A stretch of DNA of 64,000 bases from the NCBI GenBank assembly GCA_017447865.1, contig JAFSMO010000034.1, forward strand, positions 95,543-159,542, in the 5' to 3' direction. The notes beneath the pieces are model-generated. The model saw only the letters and a program-made list of their open reading frames with translations, did no database searches and was not told the DNA's origin. Below, one piece after another: positions 9,901 to 17,840 of the stretch. Made by a program: the position numbers and the translations under genes. Each line of letters starts with the position of its first letter. Within the stretch, counting starts at the first letter, position 1. The DNA comes from Thermoguttaceae bacterium (lineage in GTDB: Bacteria; Planctomycetota; Planctomycetia; Pirellulales; Thermoguttaceae).

Positions 9901-10495
9901 CACCACCATCTTCGGAGGAATTGGATACAGCAATTATGAGGTGGAACGCCATTTCACGTTCATTCCGCGCGATAATAAAAGTGAGTTTGATTCATGGCAA
10001 GTCAACGCCTATGTGGAGCGAGGAATTAATCTCTCCTTCTCCAACCTCTGGATCCTTCAGCCCTTTGCCGGACTTCAGTTCATTAGAACAGAACGTGATT
10101 CCATTCAGGAAGAAGGGGCTGACCTCCTCGACCTGACCGTTGAAGAGGCAAATATGAGTTCACTCCGCAGCCTGTTCGGTATTAAACTGGCCACTTCAAA
10201 CTGCGCGACGGGACGTAAACTGAACGGCCAGGTGAGTGCTGCCTGGATGCATGAGTACATTGATGCCTCTTCCACGTTCTCCGCTCAGATGTCCAACCCG
10301 GGAGGGGCGTATTTCGAATCCTCGCCATCCTTCGTCATTCGTGGACATAATGATGGGCGCGACTGGTTTGTCACCGGACTCGGATTAAACTATGCTTTTA
10401 CGGATAACCTGAAGATTTTCGGTGGATACGATTGCATGATTAATGGAGTCGGAGCGATGCACATGGGAAATCTCGGCCTGGAATTCAACTGGTGA
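6941..10495 (+). CDS. Type V autotransporter with HExxH metalloprotease-like passenger
   Basis: 1184 residues. A long basic N-terminus followed by a hydrophobic stretch (about residues 20-45, ending near SAQAD) suggests an extended signal peptide. Residues 182-189 read HEMAHNLG, the HExxHxxG zinc motif of metzincin-like peptidases; the third His expected three residues after the Gly is Phe. A Thr/Asn/Gly-rich solenoid follows (about 340-780). From about residue 860 a C-terminal autotransporter beta-domain is seen, with WAEAYG, the alternating strands of a 12-stranded barrel, and the terminal ...LGLEFNW. Unlike the neighbouring surface proteins it has no PEP-CTERM tail. The first two thirds are visibly AT-richer than the barrel part and than most of the window. 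Confidence 0.82.
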   Translation: MKQNLKQKSVRSKAWQCLCTNLAGLGMAAILWNSSLFIPSAQADVFTANFTPGTLDDDYNTPTRNFTPDEENAVRRALAYVNSVVVKSADNTTHEIRFLIHDYTDLSEPANHKGFDSYLTNAHANYDVDKGLHICYNEFDLELWKKYPKWEEKWAISERTWSLKECTQFMNGAPSMQATSIHEMAHNLGMTFTTYIVNKDDSKLSVDTAWSNQIIGILPSGGIDTRSLDGIHTNSGADNLNQRLAEGVRYYFTGNEATKVYGDYWVTNSTAYLPVENAHDYGYVFQSGSTLSHSYTRFGRLNAYSEEPLRPFYNEAELALLKDVGNTVNIRQQFGRSLYQENKSEVSVTNTQNYGANWNEADQTYDNTPNTALYGIGLHIVGDRYNVTQAANLLADGKNGTGIRVEGTGNTVTINPSVRVTGNGENGIGVLATHGNDNILNNRGTIEATGTNGTAVYLNYGSWTDPSDNSYSVEGGLKTFDNTGTINAGAANNAILINNQNASLTINIMGGAITGNITSKDAEWSTSLTFGKQADANGMSTETGNAAFNMTYAGNIDGKDGIELEQWGGNLTLTGSVIEVNDLFISCNSNAANSTFNAPGSINVKSNVELGNRSQTVIYDGKSTGSLVSSYINNKTNSTIQNVDLIQTIFLTNSGNMNNVSTVDSDNFQNNGDITVGETGSVSTMNVEGHMVNTGTLNIDANLQAAPVSGTTADLINVSKNGSMITSDGTVTIEGGWVYVNELNSTGSSYYRAGINHNIIETEEGVKVIHELNAKETGFDIPLFKPVIGHDDKNVWISLQRDFLYGPAGETENQKEIGNYLDEIGKTPNPDGDLFTVLLQLDGLNADKKTGVVSERALEALDEMSGAVYGTVSSLANQHSTMINNSLAKHLRDWSPCAILDSGWNVWAEAYGMGGNAKHDGNANGYNYSVAGTLVGIDHEILVDGHIGAYFAAGATNANIKGLSESADSTDIFAGGYINLKDTGIWYTTIFGGIGYSNYEVERHFTFIPRDNKSEFDSWQVNAYVERGINLSFSNLWILQPFAGLQFIRTERDSIQEEGADLLDLTVEEANMSSLRSLFGIKLATSNCATGRKLNGQVSAAWMHEYIDASSTFSAQMSNPGGAYFESSPSFVIRGHNDGRDWFVTGLGLNYAFTDNLKIFGGYDCMINGVGAMHMGNLGLEFNW

Positions 10496-10547
10496 TGATC
10501 TGATTCACTTCGTTGCGGACTTCCATCGGGAAAGCCCATTAAACAAG

Positions 10548-10595
10548 GATTTCCACGGATCAAAAAGTTTTACACGATTTTGATCTGTGGAAATC
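10548..10595. repeat. 18-bp inverted repeat downstream of the autotransporter gene
   Basis: Arms 10548-10565 and 10578-10595 pair over 18 positions, one of them a G-U wobble, around a 12-base loop. It begins with GATTTCCACGGATC. No T-run follows, so it is not a standard intrinsic terminator. It could stabilise the 3' end of the autotransporter transcript or be an intergenic repeat element. Confidence 0.7.
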
Positions 10596-10757
10596 TGCGT
10601 TTAAATCACATGAAGAGGTGGGATAGGGGATGGTCCCGGACAAACCGCCCTTTCCCCATTTTGGCACGTTCGCATACGGGCCCTGATTTCAAATGAAATT
10701 CCTGAATTAATTCTCAAAAATTTCCAGGAAAATTTTTCTTTTTTTTCAAAAAGGCGC

Positions 10758-10785
10758 TTGCTTTTTGAGAGATTTGGATTAAAAT
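10758..10785 (+). promoter_or_regulatory. Sigma70-like promoter for the PEP-CTERM gene at 10828
   Basis: TTGCTT (10758-10763), a 16-base spacer, and TAAAAT (10780-10785), ending 42 bases before the start codon. Similar spacing and boxes occur before several genes in this window. Confidence 0.5.
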
Positions 10786-10827
10786 GAAAGAGGTTACTCA
10801 GTTTCGTATTTTTTGGGAGATGAGCAA

Positions 10828-13077
10828 ATGAAATTAAAAGCAAATCCATATAAATCAGGTTTTTTAACCGGTTTCCTTTCTCTGTTGGTCGTTTTTTCTC
10901 TTGTGCCGGTCGTTTCCGCGACGGAGATCACGGCCGATTATGCCGGCGGAACGATCACCAACGGGATGATTATTAAACCCACCTCCAACGCGATTACGAT
11001 TTCCGGCACGACCACGATTTCCGGAAGTACCGGGATTGCGAGCGGATCTAATACAGAGTATTATACTTTCTTCGTTTACAACGGAAACCCCGTTACTATC
11101 TCTTCCGATGCCAAGATCAACATGGCGAGTGGATCTGAAATCCGTTTTGACCACGGATCTCACACCACCATTGCGGGAACGGTGAACCTCACTTCAGGTT
11201 CACGAGTCCGCTTGGGTGTTGGCGGCCCAGCCGCTACGTTAGAAAATCCCGTTGAAGGCACTTTGACGGTTACCGGTACCCTGAACATTAAAACCTCGGG
11301 AGACCTATGGAGCGCAAACGGCGGCGCAGGTACCCCAACCGCCAAAGAAGACGCTCCTTACACTTATACGATGAACGTGAACGGCGGAAACGTCACCCTT
11401 CAAACGTCCTCCTCTTTAGGACTCGGATGCAGGAACAATGTGAATCTCAATATTACAAACGGCGGAAATATCCTGCTGAAAAACACCGCGGGAAATACGC
11501 TACTCTGCGGTGTGCAGGACACTTGGGGCGGTCACGAGAATAAAGTCCTCAACCTGAACGTCGAAAACGGGACTTTGGCTTTCGACGTCACCAAAAATAT
11601 TCGGGTGGGCGCAGCCGCGTATCAGGATTTCACCCGTAAAGTCGCAGTCACGATCGGAGCGAATGGAACGTTTGAAACGAACCGGCCCATTTACATCTCG
11701 GACGGGGACAAAAGCCAGACCACCTTTTCCGTCGCGCTGAACGGCGGGACTTTTTACGCCAAAACGAACGCGATCACGCTCCCCGCCGGCACGTTCAGCA
11801 TCTCGGGCGACGCGAAGATCAAAGTGGATAATTCGATGACGCTCGGCGTCGTGAGCGGGACCGGAAACCTCATCAAGCAGGGCGAAGGTACGCTGAAACT
11901 CACCGAGAGAGAGACATACACAGGCTCGACCCAAGTCCAGGAGGGACGTCTGATCCTGGCTGCAGAACATTCGACCAGCCTGAAAAGCAAGAACATGAGC
12001 GTTTCCGCCGGGGCCGTTCTGGAACTGGCAAAGAAAAACGCCTCGGACTACGGGAACTATTCACCCAACATGACCCTGGCGGCCAAAACCGATACGTTGC
12101 CCGGCGGTGAACTGAATCTTTCCATGACGGCCAGCCCGTGGACCAGCGTCCGGCAGCTCACCATGGGCGACGGCTCGAAAATCACCATCGGCACGGTCCT
12201 CCCGACGCTCTACGTTTGTGACGTTGCGACCGTTCCGGCCAATGCCTCCGCGCAAATCGACGCTCTGATCGGGATCCGCAGCGTCGGTGAAAACTCGAGC
12301 CACAAAAATGCCGGGAAATTCAACATTGGAGAGGGTGGAACGCTCACGCTCACCAATGGCATTTTCGCGTGGGGAAACAACAACAAAACAAACACCCTGA
12401 TCAAGCAGGGCGCGGGGGAAATGATCGTTCAGGGAAGGACCTACGCCACCGCCAATTACCCTCTGCGGGTTCAGGTCGATGCCGGGAAACTCGTCCTGGA
12501 AAACGTGGACACGGCCTCCAATAATTCGACGTTTGAATCCGTGACGGTCGCCAGCGGCGCGGAGCTGCTCCTCGGCGGTACACTCCCGGCCACGACGACC
12601 GTGACGATTGCCGAAGGCGCGAAGTTCGGCGCGATCGGAACCCTCACGTCGAATCAGGGGATCACGATCCCGTCCACCTGGAACATTTTGCTGGATTCCT
12701 CTCAGGAAAATCTGACCTCCACGATCAAGCTCTCCGCGGGGGAACTGACCTTTGCCGAGAACGTCACGCCCGCCATTGAGATGGTCAACAATACGACGCT
12801 GGAGGGCCTGATTTCGCGAGGTGACGTGGATCTTTTGAATTTCAGCGGTGACGCCACCTACACGCTCCCCTCCGCGGCCGGTGGGGATTGGAACTACTTC
12901 ATCCAGTACTTCCCGGAGGACGTTCAGGAGTACTACAGCCTGGGGACTTACGCGGGAAGAGACGGTTCCACGACAGTCGGTCTGATCCTTAACCGGAACA
13001 TGGTCCCGGAACCGTCCACGTGGATCCTGCTTCTGCTTGGAGCCGCGGGTTTGTTTCGTATTCGCCGCAAGGCCTGA
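10828..13077 (+). CDS. PEP-CTERM surface protein with autotransporter-type beta repeats
   Basis: 749 residues from the ATG at 10828, preferred over an upstream TTG in frame because GGGAGATGAG precedes it. A signal peptide (about residues 10-32, cleavage near VSATE) leads into Gly/Thr/Asn-rich beta-solenoid sequence. Around residues 345-380 the text GTGNLIKQGEGTLKLTERE then YTGSTQVQEGRLIL matches the autotransporter-associated beta-strand repeat pattern. The C-terminus is a PEP-CTERM sorting signal: VPEPSTW, a hydrophobic helix, then RIRRKA. Such tails are recognised by exosortases and removed during export to the surface or extracellular matrix. A DUF1559 prepilin gene follows after 72 bases. 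Confidence 0.85.
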   Translation: MKLKANPYKSGFLTGFLSLLVVFSLVPVVSATEITADYAGGTITNGMIIKPTSNAITISGTTTISGSTGIASGSNTEYYTFFVYNGNPVTISSDAKINMASGSEIRFDHGSHTTIAGTVNLTSGSRVRLGVGGPAATLENPVEGTLTVTGTLNIKTSGDLWSANGGAGTPTAKEDAPYTYTMNVNGGNVTLQTSSSLGLGCRNNVNLNITNGGNILLKNTAGNTLLCGVQDTWGGHENKVLNLNVENGTLAFDVTKNIRVGAAAYQDFTRKVAVTIGANGTFETNRPIYISDGDKSQTTFSVALNGGTFYAKTNAITLPAGTFSISGDAKIKVDNSMTLGVVSGTGNLIKQGEGTLKLTERETYTGSTQVQEGRLILAAEHSTSLKSKNMSVSAGAVLELAKKNASDYGNYSPNMTLAAKTDTLPGGELNLSMTASPWTSVRQLTMGDGSKITIGTVLPTLYVCDVATVPANASAQIDALIGIRSVGENSSHKNAGKFNIGEGGTLTLTNGIFAWGNNNKTNTLIKQGAGEMIVQGRTYATANYPLRVQVDAGKLVLENVDTASNNSTFESVTVASGAELLLGGTLPATTTVTIAEGAKFGAIGTLTSNQGITIPSTWNILLDSSQENLTSTIKLSAGELTFAENVTPAIEMVNNTTLEGLISRGDVDLLNFSGDATYTLPSAAGGDWNYFIQYFPEDVQEYYSLGTYAGRDGSTTVGLILNRNMVPEPSTWILLLLGAAGLFRIRRKA

Positions 13078-13098
13078 ACCAAAGGCACAAAAGAGGAT

Positions 13099-13131
13099 GA
13101 AGGAGGAGCTTTTTCAACAGGTTCCTCCTTC
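13099..13131 (+). other. Hairpin between PEP-CTERM and prepilin genes
   Basis: GAAGGAGGA (13099-13107) pairs with TCCTCCTTC (13123-13131). The left arm looks like a ribosome binding site but lies too far (about 40 bases) from the prepilin start; the real site is the GGAGG just before 13150. No T-run follows. It could act as a partial terminator or processing site between the two genes. Confidence 0.45.
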
Positions 13132-13149
13132 CGAAATGGAGGAACCAAA

Positions 13150-14151
13150 ATGCGTCGTTCTGCCTTCACACTCGTCGAACTTTTAGTCGTCATCGCCATC
13201 ATCGGGATGCTCGTCGGGCTCCTTTTGCCCGCGGTCCAGCAAGCCCGTGAAGCGGCGCGCCAGATGCAGTGCGGGAACAATCTGAAAAATATTGGACTGG
13301 CGTGCATGAACCACGAAAGCAACGCACGCAGCTACCCTTCCGGCGGCTGGACGTGGTACTGGGTCGGCGACCCGGACCGTGGTTTTGGCAAGAAGCAGCC
13401 CGGCGCATGGACGTTTTCCATCCTGCCGTTCCTTGAACAGAACGCGCTGTTTGAGCTGGCGGCCGAAGGAACTCCCGAAGCGCTTTCTTCGACGAAAAAG
13501 GCGAAAATGAAGACCGTTCTGGAAACGCCGCTAAACGTTTTTTACTGTCCCTCACGCCGCGCACCCACCACGTATCCTGGGACCTCGGGGGGGTATAACA
13601 CGAACTCGCCCACGGTCTCCGGAAAAATCGACTACGCGAGCAACTGGGGAAATGGCCCCGGAAACGGCACGGGGGCGGACAGCTCCACGAAACCGAAGAG
13701 CTACGCGGACGCGAAATCGATGGATGATACAAATTCCTGGCAGACGTACTCCGGGACCAACGGGATCATGTTCTTCCACAGCGCGATCACGGTCGGCGAA
13801 GTGCGTGACGGAACGACTAACACGTACCTGGTCGGCGAGAAGTACCTGAACCCGGCAAGCTACACGACCGGAACGGACGGCGGCGACGACCAGTCCGTCC
13901 ATCAGGGAACGTGTAACGACAACTGCCGGTCGTCCTACTACGACGCGTCGAATGTGGCAAACTGCGTACGTCCAATGCAGGACCGCCAAGGAGTTTCCAA
14001 CACACGCTGCTTCGGTTGCACCCACGCGGGGTCGTTCGGCATGGCGATGTGCGACGCCTCGGTCCAGCGAATTTCGTACTCGATCGACCCGCAGATGCAC
14101 GCGTACCTGGCAAACCGCTCGGACGGCCAGGTTGCACAGATCCCGCAGTGA
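13150..14151 (+). CDS. DUF1559 family prepilin-like protein
   Basis: 333 residues. The N-terminus has the type IV prepilin/pseudopilin signature (short basic leader, then [19 protein letters not shown] with the conserved Glu at +5 of the mature protein), cleaved by prepilin peptidase. [19 protein letters not shown] and the distal [15 protein letters not shown] are typical of DUF1559 proteins, a family expanded mainly in planctomycetes and related PVC bacteria. Its function is unknown; it is thought to be a pseudopilin of a secretion or surface system. A GGAGG lies just before the ATG, and a strong intrinsic terminator follows at 14192. Confidence 0.92.
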   Translation: MRRSAFTLVELLVVIAIIGMLVGLLLPAVQQAREAARQMQCGNNLKNIGLACMNHESNARSYPSGGWTWYWVGDPDRGFGKKQPGAWTFSILPFLEQNALFELAAEGTPEALSSTKKAKMKTVLETPLNVFYCPSRRAPTTYPGTSGGYNTNSPTVSGKIDYASNWGNGPGNGTGADSSTKPKSYADAKSMDDTNSWQTYSGTNGIMFFHSAITVGEVRDGTTNTYLVGEKYLNPASYTTGTDGGDDQSVHQGTCNDNCRSSYYDASNVANCVRPMQDRQGVSNTRCFGCTHAGSFGMAMCDASVQRISYSIDPQMHAYLANRSDGQVAQIPQ

Positions 14152-14191
14152 TTTTCAGTCCCTTTTAAAACTAAAAAGGCCCCAAAAATAA

Positions 14192-14237
14192 AGTCAGGCG
14201 CGAGGTTGGAAACCCTTCCTCTCGCCTGACTCTTTTT
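14192..14237 (+). terminator. Intrinsic terminator after the DUF1559 gene
   Basis: AGTCAGGCGCGAGG (14192-14205) pairs with CCTCTCGCCTGACT (14218-14231) with one mismatch, followed by CTTTTT. It separates the plus-strand prepilin gene from the convergent ribosomal cluster. Confidence 0.85.
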
Positions 14238-14276
14238 CTTGGGTCTTTACGGTCTTTCAGTCAAGTCCGCGTGAGC

Positions 14277-14720
14277 TCATTTCGTCTCAGCAGCGGCTTT
14301 CTTGGCTTTGGACTTGGCGCGGCCACGAAGTTTTTTCGGGGCTTTGGCTTCGGTCTCGACCTTTTTGTTCTCGACGCGGCGCTCGACCAGACGGGTCGCC
14401 TTACCAACGCGGTCACGCAGGAAGTACAGCTTCGCGCGGCGAACTTCGGCCGAACGAACGACTTCGATCTTCGCAATACGCGGGCTCTGGACCGGGAACT
14501 TGCGCTCCACGCCTTCACCCTGGACGATGCGGCGGACCGTGAACATTTCACGCGTGCCGGAACCACTGCGGGCGATCACGACGCCGGTGAAGAGCTGGAT
14601 GCGCTCTTTGTCACCTTCAACGATGCGGCAGTGAACGTTAACCGTGTCGCCGATCTCAAAATGCTCGACTTGCGGCTTCATGCTGGATTTTTCAACCAGC
14701 TCCATGATTTTCTGACTCAT
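14277..14720 (-). CDS. rplS: 50S ribosomal protein L19
   Basis: 147 residues from the ATG at 14718-14720; GGAAAGGA lies just upstream, which excludes the longer open frame running into trmD. The L19 core is clear: HFEIGDTVNVHCRIVEGDKE, QLFTGVVIARSG, REMFTVRRI and the RRAKLYFLR block. L19 sits at the 30S-50S interface. The protein is longer than the usual 115-125 residues because of a Lys/Ala-rich C-terminal tail. It is the last gene of the ffh-rpsP-trmD-rplS cluster, 29 bases after trmD. Confidence 0.96.
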   Translation of the reverse strand: MSQKIMELVEKSSMKPQVEHFEIGDTVNVHCRIVEGDKERIQLFTGVVIARSGSGTREMFTVRRIVQGEGVERKFPVQSPRIAKIEVVRSAEVRRAKLYFLRDRVGKATRLVERRVENKKVETEAKAPKKLRGRAKSKAKKAAAETK

Positions 14721-14749
14721 GAGTAAATCCTTTCCAATTTCTTGTTTAC

Positions 14750-15586
14750 TTATTCGGTTTCTTCGTCCTTCACAATACGGCGCCGACGTTTTTTCTTCGG
14801 CTGAAGGGATTCCTCGTAACCCGGCGGAATCAACTCCGGACGGCGCTCTTTCGTTAGTTTGAGGTTTTCCTCGACGCGCCATTTTTCGATGTTCGCGTGG
14901 TGACCCGAGAAGAGGATTTCAGGAACCTCCAGCCCCCGGAAAACACGCGGCCGAGTGTACTGGGCCGATTCAAGCAGGCGGTTTCCGCTCGAAAACGAAT
15001 CGGTCACGTTACTCATTTCATCCCCTAAAACGCCGGGGATCAACCGGATGATCGCTTCCATCATCACCATGCTGGCCACTTCGCCGCCGTTGAGGACGTA
15101 ATCCCCGATGGAGATCTCGTCCGGCTGCAAAATCTGACGCACGCGGTCGTCAAAACCCTCGTAGCGTCCGCAGAGGAAAATGAGCCTCGGTTTCTGAACC
15201 AGCTCCTCCGCCACAGTCTGACGGAACACTCTGCCAGCCGGCGTGAGCATGATCAAATGCCCGGCCTGCGATCGAATGGATCCGTCAAAAACGACGGAAT
15301 CCGGGTCGGAAGCTTCCGTTGCGCAGTTCATTTCGATGGAACTTTCGCCCACCGCTCCCTGCTGGACCGCTTCCACGCAGTCCACGACCGGTTCACATTT
15401 CAGAACCATCCCGGGACCGCCGCCAAAAGGACGATCATCAACCGTCCGGTGACGGTCGTGCGTCCAATCCCTCATATTGTGAAGCCCTACGCTTACAAGT
15501 CCGTTGACGATGGACTGATGAAAAAGGCTTTCCCGCAGATAATTCGTGAACATCTCGGGGAAAAGCGTCAAAACATCAAAGCGCAT
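14750..15586 (-). CDS. trmD: tRNA (guanine-N1)-methyltransferase TrmD
   Basis: 278 residues. [39 protein letters not shown] and [12 protein letters not shown] are the diagnostic blocks of TrmD, the SPOUT-knot enzyme that makes m1G37 in tRNAs reading CCN and CUN/CGG codons and so prevents frameshifting. A C-terminal tail rich in Lys/Arg extends it beyond the usual length of about 240-250. It lies 37 bases after rpsP and 29 before rplS. In many bacteria rimM lies between rpsP and trmD; here it is absent. Confidence 0.97.
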   Translation of the reverse strand: MRFDVLTLFPEMFTNYLRESLFHQSIVNGLVSVGLHNMRDWTHDRHRTVDDRPFGGGPGMVLKCEPVVDCVEAVQQGAVGESSIEMNCATEASDPDSVVFDGSIRSQAGHLIMLTPAGRVFRQTVAEELVQKPRLIFLCGRYEGFDDRVRQILQPDEISIGDYVLNGGEVASMVMMEAIIRLIPGVLGDEMSNVTDSFSSGNRLLESAQYTRPRVFRGLEVPEILFSGHHANIEKWRVEENLKLTKERRPELIPPGYEESLQPKKKRRRRIVKDEETE

Positions 15587-15623
15587 GGGGGTTTATCCGT
15601 TAAAAATCACTTTGCTGCTGAAA

Positions 15624-15989
15624 TCACTCAGCGGCTTCTTCAGCGACCGGAGCCTGCTTGAGCATACGGGTCGAAGTCGGACGCGGGGCGCGCGCTTTCG
15701 CCACTTTTTCCTTGGCGGCTTTCTGCTGTTCCAGGTGCGTACCATTCTTCCCATACTTTTTGATCAGGACCGCGACTTTCGGGGTCGGCTGCGCTCCGAC
15801 GCTCAGCCACTTCTCAACTCCCTCAACGTCGAGCGTTACACGTGCGTCGGTTTCCGGAACCATCGGGTCGTAAGTGCCCAGTTCCTGCAGAACACGACCG
15901 CCGCGCGGCGCACGAGAATCCATCGCGCAAATACGATAAAACGGGCGATGGAGACGTCCCAATTTCTTCATACGAATTCGGACTGCCAT
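15624..15989 (-). CDS. rpsP: 30S ribosomal protein S16
   Basis: 121 residues from the ATG at 15987-15989, preceded by GGAG at a good distance; the open frame continues upstream without a better start. MAVRIRMKKLGR, RPFYRICAMDSRAPR and LGTYDP are the S16 signature, a protein needed for 30S assembly. The core is normal and a charged Ala/Lys-rich tail is added (ending VAEEAAE). Located between ffh and trmD, all in the same direction. Confidence 0.96.
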   Translation of the reverse strand: MAVRIRMKKLGRLHRPFYRICAMDSRAPRGGRVLQELGTYDPMVPETDARVTLDVEGVEKWLSVGAQPTPKVAVLIKKYGKNGTHLEQQKAAKEKVAKARAPRPTSTRMLKQAPVAEEAAE

Positions 15990-16120
15990 GAATTTACTCC
16001 TTCTTATTAAACATGCACTATCTGGCAGGGCGAACAACCTGCCAGCGACCATTACCGTTCCAAACATCATGGAACCAAATAATGTACGGAAACTCGGGGA
16101 ATCCTTGAATCAGGCCCCGA

Positions 16121-17608
16121 CTATTTTTTCTTTTTCTTCAGCTCTTTTTCGCGCTCTTTGCGGAGCTTCGCTTTCTCGGCCGCGGTGAGACCGCCTTCCT
16201 CGACCTTTTTCTCCTTCGGCGGTTTGTGTCCCCCCGGCATTCCACCGGGAGCGCCCTGCATGCGGCGCATGAGTTCCTGCATCGCCCCGATCCGGCCGCC
16301 GGCGCCCATTCCGGACATCATTTTCATCATCTCAGCCATCATGTTGAACTGATTGATGAGGTCCGTCACCTGCTTCGGCTGAACGCCCGCGCCTTTCGCG
16401 ATTCGGTTCACGCGGGACGGGTTGATCATCTTCGGATTCTCACGCTCGGCGATCGTCATGGAATTCACGATCCCATTGATTTTATTCATCTGCTCATCGG
16501 CGTCCACGTTTCCGAGCATCTTCTGAAGATTTCCCATTCCGGGGAGGAAACTGAGGATCTTGCCGAACGAGCCCAGACGGCGGGTCTGCGCCATCATGGT
16601 CTGGAAGTCGTTGAACGTGAAAATGCCCTTCTTCAGGCGGGCTTCCTGCGACTCGATCACGTCCTGGTCGAACGCGTGCTGCGCCTGACGCAGAAGCTCC
16701 TGAAGGTCACCGCCGCCGAGGATCCGGCTTGCCATGCCTTCCGGGGTGAAGTCTTCCAGGGAGCTGGTGGTCCCGATCTGCTCACCGGTCCCGATGAACT
16801 TGATCGGCACGCCCGTCACGTATTTGAGCGAGATCGCGGCACCGGCACGGGAATCACCGTCCAGCTTCGTCATGATCACGCCGTCCAGTTCCAGCGCCTC
16901 ATTGAAGGCCTTGGCGCTGTTTACCGCGTCCTGACCGGTCATACCGTCGACGACGAGGTAAACCTGATCCGGCGCGCATTTTTTATCGATATTAATGAGC
17001 TGCTGCATCAGCTCTTCGTCCACGTGCAGACGCCCTGCCGTGTCGAGGATCACCACGTCGCAGCCCTTCGTTTTCGCCTCTTCCAGAGCGCGCGTGCAGA
17101 CCTTGACGGGATCTTTTTCTTCGTAGTCGGCAAAAACCGGGATCCCGAGCTGCTCGCCCAGGGTTTCCAGCTGCTTGATGGCCGCCGGACGCTGAAGGTC
17201 TGCCGCGACGAACATCGGCTTGCGACCGCGGACCTGGATCCGTTTGCCCAGTTTACCGGTCGTGGTCGTTTTACCGGAGCCCTGAAGACCGCACATCATG
17301 ATGGTCGTGATGCCGGAGCCCTTCAGATGGAGGTCATTATCGACCGGGCCCATCAGCTCGACCAGCTCGTCGTACACGATCTTGACGACCTGCTGGGTCG
17401 GATCAGACTGTTTCAGGACCGTTTCCCCGCAGGCCTTTTCGCTGACGCTCTTCATGAAGGCCTTCACCGCGTCGTAGCTTACGTCCGCTTCGAGCAGTGC
17501 GCTTTCGACCATGCCCAGCCCTTCGCGCATATTACTCTCGGTGAGCCTTCCACGGCCACTCAAGGAACGCAGTGCAGTACTTAATCCGTCGCGCAGGGAA
17601 TCAAACAT
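16121..17608 (-). CDS. ffh: Signal recognition particle GTPase Ffh (SRP54)
   Basis: 495 residues with N, G and M domains. The P-loop GLQGSGKT is at residues 107-114, followed by AADLQRPAAIKQL, the DTAGRLHVD switch and TKLDGDSRAGAAIS. The M domain (from about 320) has the FLPGMGN loop and a Met-rich, Gly-rich region, then a Lys/Glu-rich tail. Ffh binds signal sequences emerging from ribosomes and delivers them with 4.5S RNA to FtsY and SecYEG. It is the first gene of the minus-strand cluster with rpsP, trmD and rplS; the gap to rpsP is 131 bases. Confidence 0.97.
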   Translation of the reverse strand: MFDSLRDGLSTALRSLSGRGRLTESNMREGLGMVESALLEADVSYDAVKAFMKSVSEKACGETVLKQSDPTQQVVKIVYDELVELMGPVDNDLHLKGSGITTIMMCGLQGSGKTTTTGKLGKRIQVRGRKPMFVAADLQRPAAIKQLETLGEQLGIPVFADYEEKDPVKVCTRALEEAKTKGCDVVILDTAGRLHVDEELMQQLINIDKKCAPDQVYLVVDGMTGQDAVNSAKAFNEALELDGVIMTKLDGDSRAGAAISLKYVTGVPIKFIGTGEQIGTTSSLEDFTPEGMASRILGGGDLQELLRQAQHAFDQDVIESQEARLKKGIFTFNDFQTMMAQTRRLGSFGKILSFLPGMGNLQKMLGNVDADEQMNKINGIVNSMTIAERENPKMINPSRVNRIAKGAGVQPKQVTDLINQFNMMAEMMKMMSGMGAGGRIGAMQELMRRMQGAPGGMPGGHKPPKEKKVEEGGLTAAEKAKLRKEREKELKKKKK

Positions 17609-17763
17609 GATTTGGGTCCATAAAGTGCAGGGAATCCTTCATATATATAACAGGAACCAGAATTATACCTGATTTTGAGTTTCCCGCAAGGGGGGAGAGG
17701 TGCATTTTCAGGAAAAAAACCAAAGAAGGTGGCAAGAATCCGGTCGTTCTGCGTATTTTCTGT

Positions 17764-17798
17764 AAAAGAACAGGGGAATCGGAAAACCGACTCCCCTG
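17764..17798 (-). terminator. Intrinsic terminator after the small PEP-CTERM gene
   Basis: On the minus strand CAGGGGAGTCGG pairs with CCGATTCCCCTG (arms 17787-17798 and 17771-17782, one G-U wobble) around a TTTT loop, followed by TTCTTTT. It ends transcription of the gene at 17841-18902. Confidence 0.85.
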
Positions 17799-17840
17799 AT
17801 TCCTCAAAATATCAAATAATAATGTACCGTCGATCTGCCG

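Larger units (their letters stand above)
10496..10827. other. Intergenic region with hairpin and promoter
   Basis: 332 bases with no gene. It contains the strong inverted repeat at 10548-10595 and the promoter at 10758-10785; the remainder is AT-rich and unremarkable. Confidence 0.6.

Noticed and set aside
16226..17584. Plus-strand open frame opposite ffh
   Set aside because: His/Leu/Arg-rich antisense frame of a conserved housekeeping gene.
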